Below are positions 1-10,601 of a stretch of 64,000 bases of DNA, one piece after another. Below the pieces are notes generated by a model, which did no database searches, had not been told where the DNA came from, and saw nothing but the letters and a program-made list of their open reading frames with translations. Both the position numbers and the translations under genes were made by a program. Source of the DNA: Yamagishiella unicocca (taxonomy: Eukaryota; Chlorophyta; Chlorophyceae; Chlamydomonadales; Volvocaceae); the NCBI GenBank assembly GCA_003116995.1, contig BDSL01000004.1:248001-312000 (forward strand), written 5' to 3'. Numbering within the stretch: the first letter of the stretch is position 1; each line of letters starts with the position of its first letter.

Positions 1-2030
1 CACACAGCAACAACACCCCGCAAGCAACATCATCCCCAGCCTTGGCACCCAAACCCCAGATCCGCCTTGAGAGCGCGCCCACTGCCCCCCTCGCCGCGCC
101 ACATACGCCACGGTAAGTTCGGTAACCCCCCACGGGTTTCCCTCGAACCTCCCAAAACCTGCCAGCCAGCCCTCCTCCGCAGCGTGCCAACCCCGTTCTG
201 GTGCACCCATCCACCACCACCCCGCACAGGCGCCTCTTCGCACCTGCAGCACAGCGAGCGCCTGCAGCGCGAGGACCAGCGATGGCGCGTTGGCGCTCGC
301 CATCCTCCTCGCGGCGCACCGGTACCATGCGTCCAGGAAGGTCCTGTCCAGCCCCACCGCCATGGCCGCCACCGGCGCACCGACACCAGCCGCAGCACCA
401 GCGGCTCCCGGTGTGCCGTGTGCTGCACCACGCCGCCCGTCGCCGCTGAGTGTAGCGGAGGCCGCCCCTCCATCCGCATGCGCTGGCCGCCCCATCGCCG
501 CCGCCAGTGGCAGCGGCTGGGCTGTAGGCAGCATGCGCGACAGCGCCCACAGCAGCACCGCCAGCTCCCGAGCACTCAGGGAATCCAGGTACGGCCGCGC
601 GCGGGCGATGAAGGCAGTGGTCCAGTTGAAGCTGGGGCGAATCTGCGGCGGGGCGGCAGTGCAGTGATGTCCTGTGTGCGGCAACCCCGGCAAGGGCGCT
701 GTCAGCGGGGCAGCCCACTTGATGGGTAGAAGCTAGAAGGGCCGCAGCAGTGCAAGGCCAGCAGCCGCCCATGTTCTCACTACCCGGAACTGATGCCCTC
801 CTGGCGGCCCCAACCAGATTCGTTCGCAAGTCGAGACGCACGGGCCCACCTGCAGCGAGGCCAGCGCGAACGCGAACTTGACCATGGCGGGAGACATCGG
901 CGGCGCGGCGGGCAGCGCCATGGCCGCCCGGAAGCACTCCAGGCAGCGCTCCACCCAGGCGGCGCTAGGGGTGTACTGCAGGCGCGCAATGCCGTACATG
1001 ACGTTTGCCAGCTCCTGCCCATTGAAGCGGCCGAACCTGTGAACCCATGCAGGAGAGTGGAATGCAGGTGGGGTTGGAGGTGGAGGCTGGGTGCGCCAGG
1101 CGGCAGCTCGCAGCTGGGTGCACGCTATCCTCCCGAGTTGGGGCAGTGGAGATCGCCAATTTGCCACCCTCGCAATGCGGCCGGGTGACGGCAGATCTTC
1201 CTTACTACCCAGGTCACCTCACCCCACCTTCCCCTACCTCACCCCACCTCCCCCTACCTCACCCCACCTCCCTCCACCTACGCCGGTTCCACGGGTTTCC
1301 TCTGCTACCCCGCCTCCCTCTCTCCGCCCCACCTGGTGTACACCTCCAAGGCGAACCTGTCCAGCCAGCCGTCAGGAGGCCGGTGGCCCAGAGCTGCAAG
1401 CCCCGCCATGAGCGCTGACAGGCCGTCCGGGCCAAACAGGTTCAACTTGTCGTACACGTCCTCCACGACGTCCGACATGAGGTCTGGGTCGTACACACCC
1501 AGCCGGCCTAGCGCATAGGCGCCGCGCGCGTGGCTGAGCAGGTCGCAGTTGGGGACCTTCTGGCGCAGCAGCAGCACGCAGCGCCGCGTGGCGCGCGCCT
1601 GCGCTGCCAGCTGTTCGTCGGTCAACTTCTGGAAGGTCGCAAACGCCGCCAGACGCCCGAGGGCCATAGTGACCTGGGTGCCGCTGAACGCCAGGCCGTG
1701 GTCCTGGATGAGCCTCGCCAGCTGCAGGGGACCATTCGCGCTGTTGATCTCGGTTGTGAGACGGCCGCTGAAGCGCGGTGAGGTAGGGTCGAGCTCCAGG
1801 CCGCGCGGCTCGTCGCGGTATCGACGTTTGTTGCGCTGCGCTGGTGGGGCACTGCGTCGCTTGATGATCATGCGACGGTGGTCGGCCATGCATACAATCG
1901 GTGGCGGGTTGCTCCTGCATAGCATGGCTCGGCTGCATGCGACAGTCGAGCGCGCGAACACCCCAGGATGCCGCGCGCCTCGGCTCTGCCCAAGGACACA
2001 TATGTTTCTTCGCATTCGGGTGGCGTTCAT
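1..2030 (-). CDS. OPR/FASTK-like organellar RNA-binding protein, 3' end cut off
   Basis: Three coding exons are readable: 2030-1333, 1036-850 and 642-244. They are joined by GT-AG introns in matching phase. The ATG at 2030 opens about 60 Arg/Ser/Ala-rich residues (MNATRMRRNICVLGQSRG...) that look like an organelle transit peptide. After that come helical repeats of about 38-40 residues: LSALMAGLAALG, NVMYGIARL, MVKFAFALASLQ, LAVLLWALSRML, LVLALQALAVLQ. This pattern is typical of octotricopeptide (OPR) proteins, which are numerous in Chlamydomonas and bind specific chloroplast or mitochondrial RNAs to control their stability, splicing or translation. The RNA target cannot be told. The C-terminus (often a RAP domain) is not visible. 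It lies either beyond the left edge or in the unresolved part of 1-243. Confidence 0.8.
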
Positions 2031-4348
2031 GTCCGAGGCGCTATCCGCTCAGGGCTCCCGCTCGCTTCCGCCGAGCTGTCGCCGCCGGCTCGGTCGCAGC
2101 CCACATCGTATTTAAGCTTTCAGCATTCCACTGTGGTATTCATGAATATGGCCGCGCATTCCTCGCTGCGATTGAACCAAGGATTAACTCCTTGTACATT
2201 CCCCAAACGTCAATTCCCGCAGCACAAGCGGCTACAGCGAGCACTGGGAATCCATGCCTAAGCCGTTATTAGGTGAATCAACGTTTGCGTGTTATTTGTT
2301 GTCCATTCATTGCGAACTGCCGCAACTTTCATCATCCAGAGAGCTAGGCCATGCAATTTGAGTCGCTTAGCTGTTGTTGATGAAGTATTTATACATGATA
2401 ATTTCAATAACATACAGACACCAGGACGCCAGGCACTGTCGCAGGAGGTCGGATTTGGGCAGTCTCCGAAACCAGTTTCCCAGTGCACTGCAACCATATG
2501 TGGCTGGATACCGTACGTGACATTTGGAGCGCGGCTGACACGTTGCCGTTCGCTGACTCAGGCCCCGACAGCGCTCTGGGACAGCGCTCGGACGCCCCTG
2601 AGACCCCGTATTGAAGGCCCTACTTTACTAGGCAGAGTGCCGGCCATAATGTACAGAACTTTACAGAGTGCTCGTAATCTGCTTCTAACATGCATGCATC
2701 AACTCCTGTCAACTGCACTCGGGTGTTTTAGTGGCACTCCTAATTGCCGCCAACGGTACGCCTCACGGCCCCCCTGCCGGGTCCGCTGCGAAGCCCTTCT
2801 TCTGACTTGCATGCCTACCATCACTCACATCTACAACATCAAAACAGTACACCAACAACTTTAAACCACAGAAAGTAAGGAAAAAAGAAGAGAGCCATGA
2901 CACGTCGTGCTTGGCTGTAGTCGCATCCGGATGACTTCCCCACGGCTGTTAGGTTGTCATCTGACTTGACGAGGGCCGCAGAGAAGGCTCTTAGAAAAAA
3001 GAAGGAGAACAAGCACAAGTGGTCTTCATGATGAAGCAGCTTCGTGCTTAACGAGCTTTATCGTGACGCCACGTTCTGCTCGCCAGCCTGTACCGGACAA
3101 AACAAAATGGAATGTCATTTCTTGCAAATCGCATCGAGACAGAGCGAGGCAACGCAATTGGCTTGCGTTACGCTGTAGCACGGCACAGCACCGGCGGACC
3201 CGGCGGAAACAGCGGCAAGCAGCGATGGACAGTCACTTGGGCTCACCGGTCAGCCTCATTGTCGCACATTCCCGTTGTCTCCGGGCGCTGATCCAGGCTT
3301 TGCCAGCAACGTATCACCTCGCCCGGCAACCGGGCACTCTTGGGCATCGCCCTTCGGAGTCGTCAGGCCACTGCATGAAGTAGGGCGCCGGCATCTCCAA
3401 GGAGTGGAGATGCCAGGGCAGTTTCCAAGAGTTATGAGGTATAATATACTCGCAGTTTTACGACGCGCGGACGCGACCTGTGTCGTACGCTACAGTTTTT
3501 TAACGTCACATTACCGCGCTCACTCGCGAGCGCAGCCTGATCAGTGAATTTCACCAGCATAGTTCGCAGAGATATATTTTTGCCCTGGCAGCTATGCTTC
3601 GCCAGGAGCCGATGGAGTTTGTCGGTTGAACTCCCACAGCTTGAGCATATCACATCGATCATCGGCCGCGCTATCTTGATCATGGTGGTGCTGCGTTTTC
3701 GCCCTCAGCGGCATGCAAGGCGTGCTAGGGTGGTGGGCGCGCAGACCGCCTTCAGCACAGCGGCAGACTAACTCCGCGGCAAACAGAACTCTGCAACGCA
3801 GACGAACCCTGACATTGCATCCCTAGCCACGGAATCTGGACGAAAGGACATCTTCTCAAACTGTTTCAAGCGCTTCGTGCCCGAGGCAGAGAGGAAATTA
3901 TAGAGGACAGGATCAAGTGTCACGCTTGTGTGTGCCGTGTGTGCAGTCGGGCCACGCTGCTTCCTCCCCTTCCCCAGCCCCCTTACGCTGGTCGCCGATG
4001 AAGTCTAAGCAAGTCCTATCCCTGACACAGTGCACGACGGCCTGCCAATTCTGTGCAAACTACACATCAAACAGGGAGCCACATCTGTTGGACCCGATTA
4101 CAAAGCTATCATTGACGGAGGCACGGTTGGAACACCGAGCAGTTGCCACCCTCGTCGCTGGGCAGCGACAGCGGCTTCGATCTCACGCACTTTCCGGTGC
4201 GCCAGTGCACAGTATTGAAGCACGCAGTGGTGGGACCACAGGACCGCCGCATGGGCGGATAAGCTCGCCCGTGTTGCTGGCAAGCAAGCCAAATAATGGA
4301 TACCGTGCTCATACCCTACCTTAGTAATTGCCGCTCGCTATGGCCTTC
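2031..4348. other. Intergenic stretch, no gene seen
   Basis: This lies between the start of the OPR-type gene and the 3' end of the gamma-glutamyltransferase gene. It has lower GC than the genes, and the short open frames show no family motif, low-complexity coding signature or consistent splice sites. The part near 2031 should hold the promoter of the OPR-type gene, but no convincing TATA-like or other element stood out. Confidence 0.5.
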
Positions 4349-4352
4349 TATG

Positions 4353-4357
4353 TTACA
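4353..4357 (-). terminator. Putative TGTAA poly(A) signal of the gamma-glutamyltransferase gene
   Basis: TTACA on the plus strand reads TGTAA on the minus strand, about 290 nt after the stop codon at 4649. TGTAA is the usual poly(A) signal of Chlamydomonas-type algae. The assignment rests on position only. Confidence 0.4.
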
Positions 4358-4648
4358 CACACGGAACGCGGTGCTTCCTACCTCCCTATACCGGTATTCG
4401 CCCCAGGGTATATGTACATGTTTACCGGGCTATCCTCCGCCCCCCCCCGGGTGCATCTATAACGAGTCCCCTAAACCAAGGTCCTTCAGCATGAAACCAT
4501 AACCTTTCCTCTAGTCGGTTTCACTGAACTTTTGAAGTGCCGGCCCACGGGTTTCCCCTCACCCCCTCACGGGTTTCCCCTCGCCCCCTCCCTCGTGCGG
4601 CAGTCCTGCTGGTGGCGCCCCACGAGGACGTCTGTGCGCTCGGCGCCC

Positions 4649-7600
4649 CTACTGCACTGCCGCGGGGGCGCCGTCCTTGCGCGGGTCGGAGACAGCGGTT
4701 GCGACGCCGTTGGTCTCATCCAGCACAATCACTTGCACGTCGCCCAGCTGGTCGGTGTACGGCTGCATCGTGTTGCCCTGCGACACAACGGATGAAGGCG
4801 CACGAGCGGCATAAACTGGCACACCGGCACGCTCACGCATCTCTCCTGATGTCCCTTATGTCCCGGGGTTGCTCCAGATGCCACATATCCGCATGCAGCA
4901 GAGGCTCTCCTTGCCTTGCGGGAGCAGCAAGAGGCGGTGGTCGTAGGGCAGCCGCGCCCTTCGGCACCGCAGAAGTAGCAGCAGCGAGCAGCATCAGGCG
5001 GTGAAGCTGAGGTGTCCTAGAGTCGGGGCCTCGGCGCCGGCTGGTGCTGCGAGCCTCCCCGCTGCCTCGCTGCCGCCCCAGCTCCCCCATCCCCCCGACC
5101 CCCTTGTCCCACCTGGGCAGTCAGGCTGGCGATGACGGCGGCATCCGGCCGGTAGGCGACCCCGTTGAGCGTGTAGTTTTCGAACAAGCACTTGTCCGGC
5201 AGCCACTGGTCGTGGAGCCGGGAGGCCGCCACCGCCTGCAGCGGGTCCATTCCCTGGTACAGCACTCTGGGGGAAGAGGGGCCGGTGGTGTGGGGAAGGG
5301 GGAAACTGGCGAACCGGATGTGGAGCGGCAATACTACCGGTAACAGTAGCTTCGGAAAGAGGGCATGGGAGGGACACGATGGCGGGGTTGGCGGCAGCGG
5401 GCTTCGCACATGGAAGTCTCCAAATGGACGTCCAGGGGTCATCCCCATTGTCCCCCCCACGCCGTCGGCCGTGGATTCGCGGATTTATTGTATACCCTTC
5501 CGCACACACACACACACACACACTGCTCTACACGCACATTAGGCAGTGTGGACGTATCGGCCAGCGACCCACGGGTCATCCCTACTCCCCGGTCAGCGAC
5601 ACATGGGTCATCCCTATTCCCCGGTCAGCGACCCACGGGTCGCCCCTACGCCTACAGCCCTGAGACGCACCTGAGCACGGTCTGCAGGATGCCCGTGATG
5701 ATCCGCGGCCCGTTGCTGGCGCCCACCACCATCCGCAGGGCCCCCCCTGGAGCGAGCAGCAGGCTGGGGGACATAGACGACAGCGGCCGCTTGAAGGGCT
5801 TGATGTAGTTGTTCTCTGGAGGGGAGCGGGGGCCGAGTCAAGTGAAATGGCTGGGTGGGGGGTAGCTAGGAGTGTGCAGACCGTGTGTGCAGACACACAT
5901 GAGAAAGGGAGTACGTGCGGAGGTTGCTGTCCCCCCTGGACCAGCCAGCAGCAGCCGCCCCGCCCCCGCAGCCCTACAGAGCACCACCCACCCGACGGCT
6001 GCAGGTGGTACTTGTTTTCGGAGCCGGGGACACTGAAGTCATCCATTTCGTTGTTGAACAGGATGCCCGTGGACCTGCAGGGGGGAGCAGGGGAGGGCAG
6101 GTGGGGGGTGGGGGCAGCGCCGGAGGCAGCAGCGGCGGTTGCGGGGTGCAGAGCGAGGTGGCGGACGTCAAGGCACCGCACACGGCACAGGAGGTGGGTC
6201 GTAAGCCCTCGGCCCGGTTCGGCTGCTGCAGGCAGTGCGCTCGGCCCGCACTTGGAGATGACGTTGGATCCGAACACCGTGTTGACGGTGGTGGTGAGCG
6301 ACACCGCGTTGCCCTCGCGGTCCACTACCGCCAGGTGGCTGGTGCCGTGGTCGTCGGGGCTCACACCCACGAACTGCACCGGGGGGGTTTGATAAGAGAA
6401 TCCGCGACCGGGGGGGGAAGGTCGACAAGGAGGAGGAGGGGAGCGGGTGTCAGGGGAGCGGGTGTCAGGGGAGCGGGTGTCAGGGGAGTGGGTGTCAGGG
6501 GAGCGGGTGTCAGGGGAGCGCGTTCCTTCCTCGTCCGGACCGCATCCGATGCGGCCCCCCTGCATCAGAGCAGCAGCAGGCCTCTGTCCCCCTCCCCCTG
6601 CAGCCGTACCTTCGGGTTCCAGCGGCCGCCGTACTGGTCCAGTGGCAGCACGGCGGAGTCGTTGATGAGCGACCTGGGTGTCGTACGGGCGGGCGGCAGG
6701 CGGAGGGCCGCTGACTGGTCTGTGGGACGTTTAGGGTTTGGTGGTGTGGTGTGGTGGTGGTGTGGTGGTGACGGTGGTGATGATGGCCGGCTGCGTTGGT
6801 GTTGGTGGTGGTTGCGGTGGTGCATGTTGGCAGGCTGGCGGCAAGGCCGCGGCAGTGCTGGCGGTGCTGCTGCGCTGGCGGCTGGGCTCGCCCCGCACCT
6901 GAGCTCGGCCGCGAAGGAGGTGTTGGCGATGTCCGCCAGCACCGCCGCCACATCCGTGAAGGGCGCAGCGGGGGTGCCGGGGTCGCCCAGTGCCATACGT
7001 ACAGCGAAGGAGTGCTTCATGGCCTCAGTCTGCGTGAGAGAGGGACCGGGGGGATGAGAGGACCCCGCGGGGAGAGGTCCAGGGGGGGCGAACAGGGGGA
7101 GGAGGCAGCGGAACTGCGCAGGGCCGGGGGCGCAGGGGGCGGCGCCAGGGACCTTAGGTTCTCAGGGTACACTCCTCTTCCCCCAAACCCCAAGCCACCG
7201 GTCGGACGATCCAAACATGTCGTCTCCGCCACCTCGCTATCCTTGCCCTCGTGCATGCCCCCTGGCAGGTTCCAGGATCCAGCCGTACCAGGCGGTGAGC
7301 TGCCAGCGCAGGGCCCATCTGGTCCAGGGTGGTGTTGTAGCCGAGCACGATGGACAGGGCCAGGGCCAGCACGGCCCCGCTCGAGGGAGGGGGCGGCACG
7401 ATGAGCTCGTACGGCACCGGCCCGGGCAGTGTGTAGCGCAGGGGCACCTCGATGCGGGGCTCCGCTGTCTGGCAGGACGGAGGGAGGGAGGGAGGGGGAG
7501 GGGGGCGGAGGGGGGTTGCAAGAACAACCGGAAGGGGGGAGGGGGACGGCTGAGTGGAGGGGGCCGGGAGGGTAGGGGGCCGGCAGGGGGGGGTGCGGGC

Positions 7601-10600
7601 AGGGCCCGATGCGACGACGCTGATGTCGCTCGGGTCGTCACTCTTCTCCCGTCACTCCTTCTTTCTTTCTTTCCTTCCAGGTGTGTTCCCTCATCGCACC
7701 TTGAAGTCCTCGGCGGTGATGACGCCCCCCGCCGCCTGGATCTCAGCCGCCATACGATCCAGGCGGTCCTGCTCGTACAGCCACGACACTCCGTACTTGC
7801 CCACTGCGGGGGTGATGCGGTGTGGTGGTGGTGGTGGTGGTGGGGTTGAAACCCGGTGTGCACCAGCAGCAGCAGGCGAGGGTGGTGGGTCCACTAAGGA
7901 GGCAGGCAAGCACGGAATGTCAGGTTGCTGAACAAACACACGCTCCCGCCATACACATACACACATACACACACACACACCCGCACGGCCCTGCCCACGC
8001 GGCTCTCCCCCCTCCGCACCCGCTTCCAGTGTGTCCGCCAGCACGGGCCTCCGGCAGCAGAGCTCCCCCACGTGTGGTGCCCGGTAGCTGCCATCACGCT
8101 CGCGAATCAGAAAGGCCCTGGCGGTCAGGTTGTCCGACTGCAGGTTGGAGGGGTTGCGCGGTGAGGGGGGCGGGTGCGGGGACGGGACACGTGGGGAGGT
8201 GTATGGCACGGAGGCAGGCGGGGCACGCGCCCGGACCGTCCGGGAGATGCTTCGTGGGTAGGGGGGGAGGGAAGGAAGGGCGGACCTCTGGCGGGGCCAT
8301 CCGCCGCAGACCCGCAGTCGGCAGCGACGACAGGCCCCAGACAGCGAAGCCCGCGCCTGATCCCACCGTTCCTCCAACCCTAAACCCCTAAAACCATCCA
8401 ATCCTAAAAACCTAAAAACCTAAAACCGTCCTACCCTAAAACCCTAAAAGCACCCAACCCTCAAACCCTCACCCGCAGCCTGTTGAGTGTGTAGTTGCTC
8501 GCCACCAGGTACACAAAGTAGGGGTGCGCTGCGAAGCCGTGTCTGGCGATGAGCGCCGCCGGCGCCACCAGCTGGGACCAGGGCAGTCTGCCGTACCGCC
8601 GCCACGCCAGCTCCAGCCCCTTGAGCTCCAGCGGCACAGCGATCGCCAGGCCGCCGTCCAGGGAGGCGTACTGGGCCTTATCTGCACCCGGAGGGGAAAT
8701 GAGCGGAAGGGGGGGAAATAAGAGGAAAACCCTAGAACCCCCCGCCACCCTAGGCGGTGCCCTGAGGGTCCCCAGGCTGTGAGGCCTCTCCGCTTCTTCC
8801 TTCAGCCCGTCCAGGGAGGGGCCTGAGGCCAAACACACGCCTGTGCCCGCCCGCGCGCGAGCACACACACCCTTGTACATGTCGTACGTGGCAGCTCCCG
8901 GCGCCACCTCCCGTGCGTTGATGAACTCGGTGCTTCCGTTGGCCAGGCGCAGCATCGCGAAGTGGCCGCCACCCACTCCGCTGGCGAAGGGGTTGACCAC
9001 CCCCTGGCACAGCGCCACCGCCACCGCCGCGTCCACCGCGTGACCGCCCTCCTGCGCCCAGGCAGGTGCTGCAGAATCGCGTCACCAGGATCAGGATCTG
9101 GATCTGGATCAGGTTCAGAATCAGGATCAGGGCTACCTGCCGTACCGCGCCGCGCCGCGCCGTACCTCAAGCACTGCCGCACCGATGTCTGCACAGCGGC
9201 TCTGGTCTGCGGCCACCACACCGCGGGATCCGCTGACCTGCGCTCGCGGGACAGGAAGGGGGCGGCACGCGGCATGAGCCTCCGTGGCAGCTCGCCTCGG
9301 AGCCCTGGCAGGCCCCCCCAGCCCTCCCCCCACGACCTCCGCCTTTTAGTTTCCTCAACCAAGTCCTCCAGCATGCACCTCCAAACGCCTGCTCAAAACG
9401 TTTTTTCTTTCGTACACGGTTTTTCCTTGCAGCCCCCCCCCCAGCCGCCTCGCTCCTGCACCCCCTGCAGCCCCTGCAGCCCCTGCACCCCCTGCAGCCC
9501 CTGCACCCCCTGCAGCCCCTGCACCCCCTGCAGCCCCTGCACCCCCTGCACCCCCTGCAGCCCCTGCACCCCCTGCACCCCCTGCACCCCCTGCAGCCGC
9601 CTCGCTCCTGCACCCCCTGCAGCCCCTGCACCCCCTGCAGCCCCTGCACCCCCTGCAGCCCCTGCACCCCCTGCAGCCCCTGCACCCCCTGCAGCCCCTG
9701 CAGCCCCTGCAGCCCCTGCAGCCCCTGCAGCCCCTGCAGCCCCTGCACCCCCTGCACCCCCTGCACCCCCTGCACCCCCTGCAGCCCCTGCACCCCCTGC
9801 AGCCCCTGCAGCCCCTGCAGCCCCTGCACCCCCTGCAGCCCCTGCAGCCCCTGCAGCCCCTGCAGCCCCTGCAGCCCCTGCAGCCCCTGCAGGCGCCCGC
9901 ACTCCTCCTGCCACTGCCACTGCCACTGCCACTGCCACCACAACCCCAGAGCCCCCAACCCAGTCCTCCAGCATGCATCTGTTCTAAACGGTTTTTCTGG
10001 CATCCACGGGTCTTCCTCGAACCCCCAGTGCCCCCTGGCTCCGTGTTTCCCCGCTTCGGTTGCGGTGCGGTGCGGTGCGGTGCCGTGCGGTGCCGTACCT
10101 TCCTCGGGTGCCCCCGGTAGTCCTGGTCTGGGGACGGGATGGGCTTTGCGATGAGGCACAGCGGCTCAGAGTCGGTGCAGCCCACCAGGGCACCTGGCGG
10201 CGTGACAACCCCGAGTAGAGGGTTTTAGGGGAACCCCTAGGTCGGCCACCACGGGGGCTGGCATGCAAAGCGTTTTCGCGACAGGGACAGGGACAGGGCC
10301 ACCACGGGGGGAGGATGGGGCAGGAGGCGGGAAGGTGCGCTAGAAGAGTCGGGCGAGCAGGGCGACTACAACAGCGCCAGCCACCGACAACCAACAACCA
10401 AGTAACCAACTAACCTTCCGGAACGGTGAACTGCGGCCCGGCAGTTGGTGCTGGCTTGGAGCCGGTCATCGTGGCCGCCATGATGATGAGGAACACCAGC
10501 ACAACGCCTTGAGCGCGAGGAGGGAGGGTATGTGTGTGTACGGCGAGGGGGCGGGAGGGTATGTGTGTGTGTGTGTAGCGAGGCACCCATGGAAGCCACA

Positions 10601-10601
10601 T
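4649..10601 (-). CDS. GGT: Gamma-glutamyltransferase, membrane-anchored, 15 exons
   Basis: Exons: 10601-10415, 10193-10099, 9237-9166, 9051-8871, 8681-8473, 8137-8020, 7803-7700, 7468-7289, 7029-6899, 6673-6610, 6373-6252, 6074-5992, 5815-5671, 5266-5113, 4777-4649. All join in phase to give about 657 residues. The enzyme cleaves gamma-glutamyl bonds of glutathione and transfers the glutamyl group. The precursor splits itself before a Thr, here Thr458 in [12 protein letters not shown], to make large and small subunits. Other hallmarks are [35 protein letters not shown] and SSMSPS. One hydrophobic segment ([12 protein letters not shown]) near residue 35 suggests a type II membrane protein with the enzyme on the extracytosolic or vacuolar side. 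The first exon is the weakest part: the ATG at 10601 is the first in-frame ATG, but its tail is coded by a CA microsatellite, so the true start may differ. Confidence 0.96.
5560..5650. repeat. About three 32-bp tandem units in a GGT intron
   Basis: The phrase CAGCGACCCACGGGTCATCC recurs three times with small changes just before exon 5815-5671 ends. It lies wholly in the intron between 5267 and 5670. Confidence 0.7.
6438..6517. repeat. 15-bp minisatellite in a GGT intron
   Basis: GGGGAGCGGGTGTCA is repeated about five times within the intron 6374-6609. One copy carries a C-to-T change. It is open in several frames but lies between two well-defined exons. Confidence 0.8.
8376..8468. repeat. 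Telomere-like CCCTAAAA stretch inside a GGT intron
   Basis: Degenerate runs of CCTAAAA and CCCTAAAA, including the perfect pair CCCTAAAACCCTAAAA near 8434-8449, sit in the intron between exons 8681-8473 and 8137-8020. The unit equals the Chlamydomonas-type telomere repeat TTTTAGGG. It ends a few bases from the splice donor. Confidence 0.75.
9361..9430 (+). repeat. Intronic repeat family A, copy in GGT intron 2
   Basis: It shares AAGTCCTCCAGCATGCACCT with the copy at 9961. It then has the AAACG, poly-T and TACACGG blocks typical of the family. It stands on the left side of the 9-bp minisatellite, antisense to the gene. Confidence 0.6.
9456..9892. repeat. Long 9-bp minisatellite in GGT intron 2
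   Basis: About 48 units of CCCCTGCAG or CCCCTGCAC fill most of the intron between exons 10193-10099 and 9237-9166. The array is interrupted near 9597 by a second copy of the left flank (CCGCCTCGCTCCTGCAC), so a block has been duplicated inside it. All six frames stay open, which creates false Pro/Ala, Cys-rich and Leu-Gln-Gly reading frames. Confidence 0.9.
9961..10025 (+). repeat. Intronic repeat family A, copy in GGT intron 2 (right side)
   Basis: It contains GTTCTAAACGGTTTTTCTGG followed directly by CATCCACGGGTCTTCCTCGA, the best-preserved form of this family. It is antisense to the gene and ends about 75 bp from the splice donor of exon 10193-10099. Confidence 0.75.

Noticed and set aside
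8962..9987. Long plus-strand frame rich in Thr-Pro-Cys-Ser and Pro-Ala
   Set aside because: It is antisense to GGT and produced by the 9-bp intronic minisatellite. Real GGT exons lie on the other strand through the same stretch.
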